Of a stretch of 64,000 nucleotides of DNA, positions 42,395-52,861 are shown one piece after another; the stretch's first letter is position 1, and the number at the start of each line of letters is the position of its first letter. Under the pieces are notes generated by a model. That model saw only the letters and a program-made list of their open reading frames with translations. It made no database searches and was not told where the DNA came from. Source of the stretch: Macrocystis pyrifera (taxonomy: Eukaryota > Sar > Phaeophyceae > Laminariales > Laminariaceae); the NCBI GenBank assembly GCA_031763025.1, contig JASSKH010000015.1, positions 11,264,774 to 11,328,773 of the forward strand. The letters are read 5' to 3'. The position numbers and the translations under genes were made by a program.

Positions 42395-44611
42395 CTAGTC
42401 AGACCATCTGCCAACTTGTTATCGACCCCCCGTACGTGCCTTGCCTGAAAACACCACCTTCCCCTTGCTTCCAACGCCTCCATCATTCTCATCAATGCCC
42501 CTACTCTCGCTTGTTTCTTACCCCCCCCCCACGACTCCTCTTTACCCAGGTTACGGCTGCTTCGTTATCTGCCCTCATCAAAACTGCCTCCCCCTTCCTA
42601 CCCGGTCTCTCGCCCCTCATGTCTACCATTACGAACGCCGTCACCACCATGGCCATGACTTCCAACAGGTCAATGGAAATTAAATCAGCTACCGCCTGCC
42701 CCCCCCTTATCGTACGTTTCTGCACCTCTTCTGGCAGGGCGAATCTCCAGTACACCCTCGTTTCAATGCACAACCCCCCTATCGCTGTCAATGAAGCGTC
42801 CGAAAACCAGGTTCTACTCGGCCGCTGCTTCACGAAGCTGAAAGACGGTGCTCTTATGCTCTCTCCCCCGTACCCTCCCCCCGTCTCCAAAAACCATCTC
42901 CACCATCCCACGTCTGCCATGGACTCCCGCGACAACCGTAAAACTCGTCTCGCTTCCTTCTGCTTTCTGAACCTACCCCACGCACCCCCCCCCCCCCCCC
43001 CCCCCGCCCGCTCGACCCCATCAAGATGCAGATTAGATAACTGCAGAAGCCGACGGACGAAGTACTGTCCGGGCCGTGTTACAAAGGATGCGTGGTGCAA
43101 CTTTCCTGCTAACACTAGCACCTCCCTCACCGTTGCCGTCTGCCACCCTGCTGGCCACTCTGCCAATCGTGCGCGTAATTCGTCCACCTTTCGTTTCGCG
43201 AGGGCAATAGCCATGTTCTCTGTGTCAACATCGTACCCCAACACCTCTTGTTGCGTTGCCCAGCCTGTCACCTTTTCCCCCGAAAGTAACGGCTCCTCCC
43301 CTTCTGACCTCTCGCCCATAGCCTGTTCGTGGATTCCCGCTAGCGATCGAGACAAGTCCAAACACCGCGCCCCTTCCGGATCCCACTGAACCTCTACTGA
43401 GATGGCATCATCCATAAAAAAAAACACAAAGGCTGGGTCGTCCGGCCCTCCCCCGTTCGCTGGCCGCACTAAGCACTCTGCCGGCCACTGGGCTACTGGA
43501 CGCCCCGTTGCCTGCGCAACCGTCACGTGCTCTACCGCGCGATCTCCCGCCCTCGAGAACGACGCGGATGCTCTCGTGGTGTTGCGTTGCGCATGCTGTA
43601 TCGCAGTTGATATCACGCCCCACCACCCCGGACTACCCCTCCACCCAAACTGCAAGCGCAAATCGACGAAAAGGTACTCCCAATACGTACCCGAAAGCCG
43701 CTGCACCGTCAGGGTCTATTGGGATCTGTCTGAACGCATTTTTGACGTCCATTTTTTTAATAAGGATTCGCGCTCGATCCCCGAACTTAACCCTCAACCC
43801 CAGTACCCTTTGTAAAACCTCATGCATCACCCCCGCCAGCGCACATGTCGGAATATCATCCCAATCCGTCGTCGAGTTCACCGACCCGCGCCCATTTTCG
43901 TGCTCGAAAGTCCTGTCGTGGATTATCCTTATCTTTTCGCGCTCGTCTACTACCCCAACTGGGGACACCCGCACTTCAAACAATCGCCCTGCCCCCCGCC
44001 ACGTCCGCAACCGCTTTTTCCCACACTGCGTCGCAAAATTTCTGCGCGCTTGAATGGTTTCCATATGCAAGTTCCTGTGTAAGGTCCCCCCCTGGCCCAA
44101 CGTCTACGGGTATCCCCACGCGCGCTATGTGCCTCAACTTGTTGATTTCGGGGAATTGGTGCTTGTCCCCGAAGAACGCTTGTACGCGCTCTGGGTCCAT
44201 GTGGGGTGCTGTCAACGAACCCCCCAACCATTTCACAACCCTCCCTACCCCCCCTTCCCCCGCCCCGGTTACTCGCGACAAATCTGCCCCAGCCGTCGTA
44301 GCTAAAACTCGCACTAAGCTTGCCGCCTTCACCGATTTCCCCGACACCTTCCCCAACAACCCCTGTGCAACCTCCCAACGCTTCTGATCTTCAACGCGCC
44401 GGCCGGATATCGCACCTGTTTCTGACAAAACCACCGACCCCGGAGTCGGACCCCCCCTTTGGCCAAGCGCCCAACCCGAACCCCCCGCCGTCGCCCTCGT
44501 CGCCGTCGCCCCAGAGCTCGTGACGATTGCTCGCTTGGTCCGTGTCCTCATTTGTTCGCCGGCCCGTCGTTCCCCTCCCCTCCTTCTCCGTCTCCCGTCC
44601 TCCTCCCCCAC
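42211..44611 (-). CDS. Reverse transcriptase-RNase H of the YR retrotransposon (frameshifted)
   Basis: Four consecutive minus frames make up pol: 44611-43976 (N-terminal, ends WEKAVADVAGG), 44100-43633 (KIRIIHDRTFEH and KMDVKNAFRQIPIDP, RT motif A), 43706-42501 (FGWRGSPGWW motif B, FFMDD motif C, LGYDVDTENM, then RNase H SDASLTAIGG, LEVMAMV, RADNEAAVTW) and 42495-42211 (FQARHVRGVDNKLADGLTRW, the RNase H C-terminus). Breaks lie near 43990, 43690 and 42520; the first and last are at G runs. The catalytic Asp residues of RT and RNase H are preserved. Either slight decay or homopolymer miscalls would explain the breaks. No methyltransferase domain was found. Confidence 0.85.
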
Positions 44612-44978
44612 CCTCCCCCGTCCCCCTCCCTCTTACGCTTCCCCAAACCGCCTCCGTCCCTCGGCAGATACGCACCCTTCGGGGTTTTGTAGCTGCCTTC
44701 GTGCCTGTACCTGCACGGCAGCCCCTTCTTAGGCTCGTGGAGGCACGCACCGAGCTCCTCATAATCCCAGCAGGGTCGGTCGTACGCTCCTTCCCCCCCT
44801 CCCCCCCCCCCCCCCCCGTCCCCTCCCCCCTCCGCCTGCCCCCCCCCCCCGCCCCGCCCCCCCCCTCCGCCCCCCACCCCCACTGCTCCCCGTCCCACTC
44901 CTTGCTCGCCCCCCCCCCCCCCCACCCCACCCCCCCCCTGCGGCCCCGCTTCCGCTTGTCCCCCCGCCTGCTCCCCCC

Positions 44979-45027
<49 letters not shown>

Positions 45028-46032
45028 TCCTCGCTTGTACCCTCCCGCAGCGTGCTCCTCGGCGTGTCCTACACCCCCCAGGTAGATGGGCGCTACCGTG
45101 ACCCACGTATGTGTCCGCGAGAACAATGGTAGGGGCAACGGGTAAACGTCGCTCGGCCCTGGAAACGTGCCGATTTCTTGTTTCAACATATGTGCTTGCC
45201 GGGCCACCTCCTCCGACCACTCCTGGAGGTCTTTGTTAAAACATTGCACGAATTTTGCTTTAAACTGCTCCGACAGGGCCACCTGCGTGTTCTGCGCGTG
45301 GAACGTCCTCACCCCTTGCGCGACCACCCGGAAACGCTCCACCAGCTTATTCGTCGTACGCAGCGACGCTTGGCCAAAGGCTTTGTTTCCGTCCACCACG
45401 TACTGCATGAGGTGCGTCAACAAAAGAAACACTGCCTCCACCCTGTGGACCAGCGACACCTGCGCGCTCCCTCCCCCGAAGCTAAAATGGTTCCTCTGCG
45501 CGAAATTCCGCACATCAATGTTGCTTAGCGCAGCTACCGGCTGTGCCCTTTCCCCCTTGACGATGAAAGTCCCTGTGATCGTGCCCAAGGCATCCGCCGA
45601 ATCAAAGGGTGGGGGTTTCCCATCCCCGCGCAGTGATGACCAGACCACTGTTGTGCGGATGCTCTTGCGCCACATCGTCTCCGCTACTGATGGCTTGCTT
45701 CCCCGCTCCCCGCCTCCCCACCTCCATCCCTCCCCCCCCCCCCAACCTTGTAACCCGGACGAGAAACTCGATGCTCCCCCCTCCCCCCACTGCGGCCTGG
45801 TGCTGAGTAATGAACTGATGCCGTCCCCCCACCCCGGAGCTGCTTCGTGCTGCGGCTGCCGATGCAACCTCCGTGCTCCCCTCTCCCACGGACTTGTCTC
45901 CTCCCCCGCCCACCCCCACTGCCCTTCGGGTGCCCCCATCTGCCGCTGTCGCGACCCCGACACGTCTATCTCCCACTCGCTTGCATCCCCGAATCCCCCC
46001 AGGCCTGACTGCTGCTGCTGCTGTAGCTGCAT
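44548..46032 (-). CDS. Gag-like protein of the YR retrotransposon
   Basis: A 494-codon frame. The N-terminus is Gln- and Gly/Trp-rich. The middle (about residues 130-300) is a well-formed folded region with RTTVVWSSLRGD, HRVEAVFLLLTHLMQYVVDG and FVQCFNKDLQEWSEEVARQA. A very long poly-Gly tract follows (C47 in the plus strand at 44980-45026). Near the end is CWDYEELGACLHEPKKGLPC followed by RYRH, a C-x8-C-x9-C-x3-H zinc-finger-like motif consistent with nucleic-acid binding. The natural start probably lies in the overlapping frame upstream, reached through a frameshift near 46095. Confidence 0.65.
44980..45026 (+). repeat. Homopolymer run of 47 C in the gag ORF
   Basis: Counted directly. On the coding (minus) strand it is a G run encoding poly-Gly. 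It is surrounded by other C-rich tracts (44797-44940), so the reading frame through here depends on exact run lengths. Confidence 0.85.
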
Positions 46033-46828
46033 GCTTGGCCGCTGTTGCTGTTGTCGCGGGTTCGGTACTCCCCCCGCCCCAACCTATCCCCCCCCCCCCC
46101 TCCCTCCCGCCCCGCGTTTGCCCTGCCGCATTGTTTTGATGCCCACCCTTGCTGCTGCTGCAGCTGCGGTCCCCCCCCCATGTATGCCCACCCTTCTTGC
46201 TGTGGTGCCCACTCTTGCTGTAGCTGCTGCGGTGTGCCCCGGCTATGCGCTTGCTGCAGTGCCCACCCCTGCTGCTGCTGCTGCTGCGGCGGGCCTCCCG
46301 GGCCCCAGGGTACCTGTGAGGGCCCGTTACAGGTCGTGAGCTGATGGCTAGCCCGCCTCCCCCCCGCCTCCTGCTGATAAGAACTCCCTCCACCCGATCA
46401 TGGGGGGGCCTGAAACTCGTTTCCGGGGAAACCTTGGTCGCTGTGCTGCGATGGGGCATGTTGCATGGAGTTGGACTGCTCGCGGTTCCCATAAGAGCCG
46501 TTCCACGCCCCCTACCCTGCAACGTGTGACCCCCCCTACTCCCTCTACCCGACCGCATGTGGGCTCCTTGGTGTACTGTCTGGCTACCCTCAAAGTGCAC
46601 GTTCCTACTCGTACCTAGGCTACTCAAGGTATTTGCTCGCACTCTACCGTCGGCGTTGTTGCCCGACCCTCCTGCTGAAGACTGATCGTCCTCCGCGTTA
46701 CCGGCCGCCCCGTTCCCTTGGGTCGACCCCCGCCTTGGCCCTGGGCCTCCCACAAGATTGTCGTGCTCCTCGTCCTGCTGCTGTATCGCGGTAAGAGGTT
46801 CCCCCATCCTGCTCGTCGACCCTCCCAA
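45602..46828 (-). CDS. Upstream low-complexity ORF of the YR retrotransposon
   Basis: A 408-codon frame from the first Met after A1. Its first 130 residues (MGGSTSRMGEPLTAIQQQDE onward) are Asp/Glu/Gly/Ser-rich and plausible as the gag start. Downstream, it becomes Ser/Arg/Gly-rich where the other frame reads as QQQQ-rich text with WALQQAH and WAPQQEG phrases, so the authentic protein probably switches frame within 46090-46340. A C run of about 13 at 46090-46102 is a likely place. Confidence 0.45.
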   Translation of the reverse strand: MGGSTSRMGEPLTAIQQQDEEHDNLVGGPGPRRGSTQGNGAAGNAEDDQSSAGGSGNNADGRVRANTLSSLGTSRNVHFEGSQTVHQGAHMRSGRGSRGGHTLQGRGRGTALMGTASSPTPCNMPHRSTATKVSPETSFRPPHDRVEGVLISRRRGGGGLAISSRPVTGPHRYPGAREARRSSSSSRGGHCSKRIAGAHRSSYSKSGHHSKKGGHTWGGDRSCSSSKGGHQNNAAGQTRGGREGGGGIGWGGGSTEPATTATAAKHAATAAAAVRPGGIRGCKRVGDRRVGVATAADGGTRRAVGVGGGGDKSVGEGSTEVASAAAARSSSGVGGRHQFITQHQAAVGGGGSIEFLVRVTRLGGGGGMEVGRRGAGKQAISSGDDVAQEHPHNSGLVITARGWETPTL

Positions 46829-46885
46829 CGCACAGGCTCAACGACTACTGACCACTTGACGACTCCTTGACGTCCGTTGCCCTGT

Positions 46886-47219
46886 AAAAAAACAACTAGA
46901 CGACTCCCTGACGTCCCTTGCCCGGTTCTATTCAGCTCGTGCAGGGCCTTGCCCGTCAGCTATCTATCCTGGATACTCGCTGCACCGACGACCCCGCTTC
47001 ACACCGCTCTACCGCTGCTTGCTCGTATCTAAACTGTGTTGGTCTTTCTTCATCAATCATCCGGAACTTCTATTATTTTTCATTCTTACCCCCGTACTAA
47101 ACATCCCTTGTTATTTTATGGGAAACCCTCCGAAACCGTCTCATTCCTTCACTGGTTTATCTTTTCTACCCGTCACCCCCCCCAAACACCAGGTTGCCCC
47201 TACGACAACCTTCCTCTTT
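46886..47219 (-). repeat. Split repeat A1 (5' end of the YR element)
   Basis: Outer 5' repeat on the minus strand. Its outer edge, CCTCTTT then ACGAG, defines the element end. A short imperfect duplication of GACGACTCC(C/T)TGACGTCC sits just inside (46857-46925). Confidence 0.88.
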
Positions 47220-48554
47220 ACGAGATTGGATAAAACGTCCGTTGGCAGAATCTATCCCAGGGACCAGGAGCAACGGCTACAGAACCTCGCGAGCTATCGC
47301 CTATGACAGAGGGTGAGGGTGGGGTTAGTTAAAGGACACTCGCTGTGGTATTCTACAATACAATGTCGTATGGCCGCCGTGTGCCTTGTGATAGTGTTGG
47401 CCTGTCTCCAGATAATTAAAACCTATTACACCCAATCTACCGATTTTTGCAAGGGCGGCGGAGACGGAATCTGCCCCTTCCCCAGCCGCCCGCACGTACA
47501 TCATGAAAGCTCGAGATTTCCACCTACCCGCGCGCTGGGTTTGAAGCTCTGGCAGGCCTTGCGCGGCCAGCTGCCTTGCCCCCCCGATTATCTCCGGATG
47601 CAGCGCGTACTTCGCCGGGTCTCGACCACTTCTCTCGATCATGAGTCTCTACGCTGCTACTGCTTCCGTCCGCGTGAACGGTTTTCAACCGCGAGACGTA
47701 AGTCAGTCAAGGATGCCCCCCCCGGGAGCAGCGGGTGCACGGCCAGAAGGTCCAGCAGCACTTCGAAGGCCCCATCTGACCCCTCTCTGGCTCCCTTGAA
47801 TTCGCTAATCACGTCCGAGTTATCGTGCATCTCGCTCTAATTTGATCGATTCCCAACGCCACGAGCCGCACCTGTACAGAGGTCGCAAGCGCCCTATCCT
47901 CGAACGCGACATGAACCTCGCCGCGGACGAAAGTGATACAGCTACGCGTCATGCAGAACTCGGGGTGAAAATTTCTGTCCGTGTAACGCCCGCAACTCAG
48001 ATGCACGACACAGCAGGTCACACGACAACGCGAGTCCCAACCACATGATGTATCCTCCGTCCACCATGTTTGTACCTACTCGTCCCCCTTGACACAAGAG
48101 GGGCTCGGACAGGGGCAGCCTGACCTGCGCCTTTTTTTGCGAGCTTCAATGCGCTCTATCGATCCTCTCCCACGCGGCGACTATCATGCAATGCGAAGTT
48201 AGCAATTCGAAGACTGCCTACATCTCGTGACAAACCTTGATTGCGGCGAGATACCCCCTGACGGCTGACTGCTGGTTGTTGCGCACGTAGCAGCGGCATG
48301 CCATGAACTCCATCAATTCATGCAATACTTGGTTCGACATTTCGGAGTTATGTTGCAGTCACGGCCCCTTGCCCTTCGCCGCCCTCTAGGCTGCCCAAGT
48401 ATCACATCCCGCCACGTAGAGCTTTTGTGTTTTCCTCCCGACTGACGCGAGAGCGAGGGTCTCCACCAGGCGTGCCGCCTCGACTAGTCGCCCAACTTGT
48501 CGTGCCCTCTTCCTGCGATACGATGCCGTCTAAGGGGGGTGGATACAGGACAAA

Positions 48555-48580
48555 AAGAGGGGGGGGGGGGGGGGGGCGAG
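48555..48580 (+). repeat. G-rich homopolymer tract
   Basis: AAAAAGAGG followed by an uninterrupted G run of roughly 18-20, inside the decayed YR element. It gives poly-Pro on the minus strand and probably arose after decay. Confidence 0.7.
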
Positions 48581-48924
48581 TGGCGAGTGTGTTCAACCGA
48601 AACACCACATGCGCGACTCAAACCGGGTCTGGTCTGTTGACCATGTTGTTCAACAAGCGATGGACGTGCCCGTCATCCACGTTCTCGGCGCAGATCACGA
48701 CGTCACATATCTCAAATTCCCGGGTGCCAATCGACTGCTCCACCCAATGTCGCTGTTGACCAGTTTCCGGACCTTGCCCTCGAGTTCCTCTTGAGGCCGA
48801 CGTGAAATATCGTCCACCAGGGTGGTCTGCACCCCAGAGATATGTTTTGCAACGTGGCTCCAACCACCCTTGCTTTGTGGGGCGGCCGAGCATTTTCATG
48901 AGGAGGCACGCCCTCTTGTCCCTG

Positions 48925-49205
48925 GACCCGCCGTAGCAATTGACCCACGTGACAGTCGCCACGTTTTCGCCGCGCATCGCTATCGGATCCCCTACCGATG
49001 CTGGCGTATCCCCTGTCAATTCAACCACTACCCATGCTGTCACCACCATTCCTCGTAAGCAATCACGCCCTCATTCCCCTGGCCCCGCCGCAGCGATTGA
49101 TCCACGTGACAGCCGCCACGTTATCGCCGAGCATCACTACCGGATACCCTACCGACGCTGGCATATCCCCTGTCATTTCAAGCATCGCCCATGCAGTCAC
49201 CACCA
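48925..49205 (-). repeat. Tandem duplication of an RNase H segment
   Basis: Two adjacent stretches of about 130-150 bp each encode the same RNase H block on the minus strand: a MVVTAW helix, then MTGD or LTGD, then GDNVAAVTW or GENVATVTW. They differ at many positions, so the duplication is old. A duplicated catalytic block would not fold, which shows this element is dead. Confidence 0.75.
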
Positions 49206-49650
49206 TTGCTAGCAGCGACAGAAGATTCATCGTAACGGAGCAAAGGCTCGGCCTTCCGTTCTAGCCCCCGTGTAAACTCGGGCGGAAGGTCGTATCTCCA
49301 GAAAATATTTATCTCGAAATAGTACCCGCCGACCGCTTTGAAACTGGCGTCGGATAGGTAGTGCCATTAGGTCGGTCTCTCTTTCGCTGTGAAACAGGGC
49401 GCGCTGAAAGTCTCACCTACTTGGAATAGCTCATGGTTTATCGCCCCCTTCCAATAACCTGAGGTCGGCATAAAAATATTTGCCGAGGAACACGACGTTC
49501 TAATTTCTAGGGTCCCGCTCGTCGTGTAGCCCGTTAATCCTCAATAGTCTCCTCAAGCAATACCTGCCGGTACGGACTAGGTATGTTCCACAGCTTCTCA
49601 GCCATGCTGAGGACGCCTCTCGCTTTTGAGCGGCGTCTTCTCGAGGGTCA

Positions 49651-50415
49651 GTGATCGTGCAGCCGCCTTGTGACCGCTTCGGTTGTCACGGACATTCTCA
49701 TCGTGTGTGAGTTGATGGCAGAACCCAAGGCGTCGACTGTGGTGTCCCAGTCCGTGCTCGTTTTGGGCGCTAGGAGTGGGATGGTTGCGGGCTCTCCCGG
49801 CCCAAATAAACGCACGTGATCTGAAGGTAGCGAGGCCGAAGCTGTTACAGCGGTCGTATCTGTAGCCTATCCCTTAGCATATGGACGTTGAGGTCCACAC
49901 GTATCTAGTGTGATGTACAGTCACTGCACACTGATACAAGAATACGAGTATCTTAGTTTGGATATTCGCTTAAGTGCAATATGCAGATAGACTACGAGTC
50001 TGTCTTACTCCGAGTACGGTATACTGCATAGCCAATGCATCACCCTAAGGAACGATGCTGAGAACGTTGTTAAACGCTTACCAGGTACTCCTGTAGATCG
50101 TTCTATAGAGTGTTGCAGAGAACAGTGCGGGCTACTGTGGACTACACCTGCCCGTAGCGTGGGTATTGTCCCGGATGGTAAAGCGAAGGTCAGCCCTACC
50201 TCGATCACTCCTCTCCTCTCCTTTCCTCTCCACACCTCTCTTCTTCTCTTTTCCTCTTGCTCTCTGACATCAACATTCGTTCCATAATGGCCACATAAGC
50301 GCCAATTTCACATCATCTCTTTTCTTCTTCACAAGCGATCTTCACCGACACTTCGGTGCCACTTGTGCCATCTCTGTTCACAGAGACAGACCTCGGATAT
50401 GCATCATTCTTTCAG
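49651..50415. other. Unassigned stretch
   Basis: No recognised coding. Near 50205-50270 the plus strand is pyrimidine-rich (CTCTCCTCTCC type), just before the possible exon at 50416. Confidence 0.35.
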
Positions 50416-50660
50416 GTTATGTGCCTCGCATTGTTGTACACATCGACTGGCACCACGGAACGACGGGTCCGTCAGTTCGGCAAGTTCTACAGGAATTTCG
50501 AAGAAAGTCCGTCAGGTTTTCAATTGCGCAGGAAGAGCGGTTTGTCTCCAACAATCCAAAGATCAACATCTACTCGACGGCATCGATATCGATTTTCATC
50601 CATTTGCTCGACAAGGTTACAACGAGGACGACTGCTTTCACGCTCGCATGTGTGAAACAG
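50416..50660 (+). CDS. Possible internal exon of unknown function
   Basis: A 245-nt open segment bounded by an acceptor-like TTCTTTCAG and a strong donor, AAACAG|GTAAGG. The reading gives VPRIVVHIDWHHGTTGPSV and later INIYSTASISIFIHLLDKV, which is hydrophobically patterned and protein-like. The first codon is split (needs one base upstream), and the exon ends in phase 0. I found no partner exons with confidence. Family not recognised. Confidence 0.35.
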
Positions 50661-52672
50661 GTAAGGGGACTGCTGGTGCGCGGTCACGCGCGTAGCAAGT
50701 ACGACGAGTAAGGAGTCTGGTTTCATGCTTCCACGCGCGAACCCCGTACTCGTACGTACGGCAATATTTTCACGCTGCAAGTCAAAAATACGTCACGCAA
50801 CGCGACCATTTTTGTAACATCATACGCAAAGCTTTGATTTCAACACTGCTTTGCAGCTGTAAGCGCGGAACACGTCACACAACTATCTAATCACCCGCGG
50901 AGCTAGCTTCTACACTACTTCTACGCTGTTAAGCACGAAGAAAGTTACAAGACTGTTCATACGCCATCACAAGGAAAGTCACAGCAGTAGGTTAAAGCTA
51001 GTTTTGACGCCATCGAGTGCCAAGTACGGCAAAGCCACTTTTTCAAGTGCAGTATTCAAGACCTACAAGTGCTGTAACATACGCAACCAGATCGTTGACG
51101 AATCGGCTACTCAGCGTAATATCGGGGGAACCTTCTCCTGCCTTTACGGGGCTTTCACGCCTACACGGGGCGTCCATTTCCAGTGACGGCTTTCAAGCTT
51201 CAAGTGGGAGGTACGAATTTAGGCTCGGAATAAATGCTCCAACAGCAATCATGCGCAACAGGGTTTCGTTCATAGCGAAAGGGCGTCTATGCATGTGTGT
51301 ACGAGTAGCTTTTTTTTTATATCCTCTGGCGGATTGGTAAAAATAAAGCTTTTGCTCACCACACTTCCACGTTCCAATTTCGTGTTGTGCGTCAATTTAC
51401 CCCATAGCTCCCGCTGTAACATCAGAACAGGTTGTTGTTACGAGTAGCAGTAGCGATCTGCTCACACTGCACAAAGCCAAGTTATCGAGTTCAAAATTGC
51501 TTTGCACGCATGAACTTAATGAGCAAATTGCATTTCCTTGCACATAAGCACTCTTGGGTAACCTGCACCTGACGAATCAACACGACATTGGTGCGTACAT
51601 CGCTCAACAGCTGGGGAGCAAACATGGCACAGGCCATCACGCCAGCTACAGGCAACGAAACGCCCGATTCAACGTCGCGGACTACACGTCATCAACAGCT
51701 ATGGAGGTACACCGCCCCAGCTGCATCTACTTCTTCATCGACTACTGCTGACTGCTCCGCGATGTAAGTCCACTACTCGTAGTACCATTACCGCTTCATC
51801 TCTACGGTCTCAAGATAGCATGTAGGCGTCTTGTTCATTGCAGCGCCTTCAACCAACACCTAGCTCATCAAGCGTTCGACTACAGTAGGACGACAACAGC
51901 TACAACAGGAACGACTGCAACAGCACCTGCGACCGCGACTACAACTACGGGTACTGGTACCTACGTCAGCATGGAGCAACGAATTCTGCATCTACTGACG
52001 CTGTTACAAGCACATCAACTACATATATGAATAGCGCTTCTCCAGCTATTGTTTCTTCGCAGCGACTACGAGATAAAAAACATCATTACCTACCTGCAGA
52101 AGGCTTTGGCACCTGGTACTACTACGACAATTCCTGCGGCTTGTATAGCAGTACTGCAACGTCTACTCCTGTACTATGATAACAACACTGTCTGGAGCTA
52201 ACAGCTGGCAGGTTTACCCAACGCACAAGGCAACGCCTTCCAGATGGAACCAACGCCCGCTTATCTATCAACGGATGTACGGGGGGAATAGAGATCGAGA
52301 CGTCCCGACTTCTTCACAGAAATCAATTCAATGTTTGCCGTTCAACGCATCAGCACAGGCACAACACCATCGCTGCCTACGCTTTCACCAGAAGCAAGCT
52401 CAATATCACCACCACCGAACTTTTACTATCGTCGTCTGAATGTTGTAGCCGTACTAGTAGGTAGTCGACCACGCACGCGGTGGAGAAAAAACGGGTCGAA
52501 CCCCCCCCCCCCCCCCCCCCCCCGCCAGGGTGTTGCTCTGAGTTTTGAATCGTCGGGAACCGGAGTTGGCTTTCCTTTCTTTCACCGGTCGACTATCTTA
52601 ACGTGAGCAATCACGTCCGTTCCCTCATATAAAGACCGGGCCGGCTTCATCGTTGTAATACAGTGGGCGTGG
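50661..52672. other. Unassigned stretch with Thr-rich open segment
   Basis: Short frames. At about 51841-52030, after TTGCAG, a plus frame reads SAFNQHLAHQAFDY, then a Thr/Ala run, then MEQRILHLLTLLQAHQLHI and a stop. It may be a gag-like scrap or a tail exon, without recognised homology. A C run of 23 lies at about 52501-52523. Confidence 0.3.
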
Positions 52673-52861
52673 TCATCTGCTGAAGACATAACGCCGCAGA
52701 GCACCGATGACCCTATCCACCTGAACGTGAGGCGGAAGTACTTTACGACCAAACCCCCGAAATGTGTAGTAGAAGCTGGGGGCTTCGTCTGGATCTACCT
52801 TAACGTTTCGGAAGGCGTCTGACACATCGACCTTGCTGGTAGGTATGCAATGAAGGGGCAC
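52673..52861 (-). pseudogene. Reverse transcriptase scrap at the duplication breakpoint
   Basis: A 62-codon minus frame containing SKVDVSDAFRNVKVDPDE, aligned with KMDVKNAFRQIPIDPD, RT motif A of the YR element at 43.7 kb, followed by FYYTFRGFGRK. Upstream coding is cut off about 37 bp before the right copy of the recent segmental duplication begins (52898). Confidence 0.65.

Larger units (their letters stand above)
39834..47219 (-). mobile_element. Tyrosine-recombinase retrotransposon (DIRS order, Ngaro/PAT-like)
   Basis: A 7.4-kb element read on the minus strand: A1 repeat (47219-46886), gag-like ORFs, RT-RNase H, tyrosine recombinase, B1 (41058-40794), A2 (40796-40466), a 370-bp spacer, and B2 (40095-39834). 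A1 and A2 are about 97% identical, as are large parts of B1 and B2. B1 and A2 abut, overlapping in TTT, and both outer ends also carry TTT, so the internal B1/A2 junction equals the two termini joined. Split direct repeats are diagnostic of PAT and Ngaro groups. The RT-RH-YR order without a methyltransferase is closest to Ngaro. There is no target duplication, as expected for recombinase integration. Several frameshifts interrupt the ORFs. Confidence 0.88.
47325..49650 (-). pseudogene. Decayed YR retrotransposon (RT-RH-YR remnant)
   Basis: Read on the minus strand: an RT tail near 49620-49540 (VRTGRYCLRRLL against TRPGQYFVRRLL in the intact element), the RNase H start near 49345 (LSDASFKAVGG), the RNase H middle twice (LAMVVTAWAMLEMTGD at 49200-49072, and MVVTAWVVVELTGD at 49049-48925), then recombinase pieces: VISEFKGAREG near 47815 and GRWKSRAFMMYVR near 47520. 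The H-x-x-R site reads HPEIIGGA, so the second catalytic Arg is replaced. Many stops and frameshifts are present. It is diverged enough to be a separate, older family, lying just beyond the A1 end of the intact element. Confidence 0.75.

Noticed and set aside
42334..43389. 351-codon plus-strand ORF
   Set aside because: It is the antisense shadow of the RT-RNase H frame, Pro/Ser/Cys-rich because of C-rich DNA.
45167..46339. 390-codon plus-strand ORF
   Set aside because: It is the antisense shadow of gag; its Cys/Pro runs come from CTG and C tracts.
39834..47219. LTR retrotransposon
   Set aside because: There are no simple LTRs, no protease or DDE integrase motifs and no target duplication. 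Split repeats and a tyrosine recombinase are present instead.
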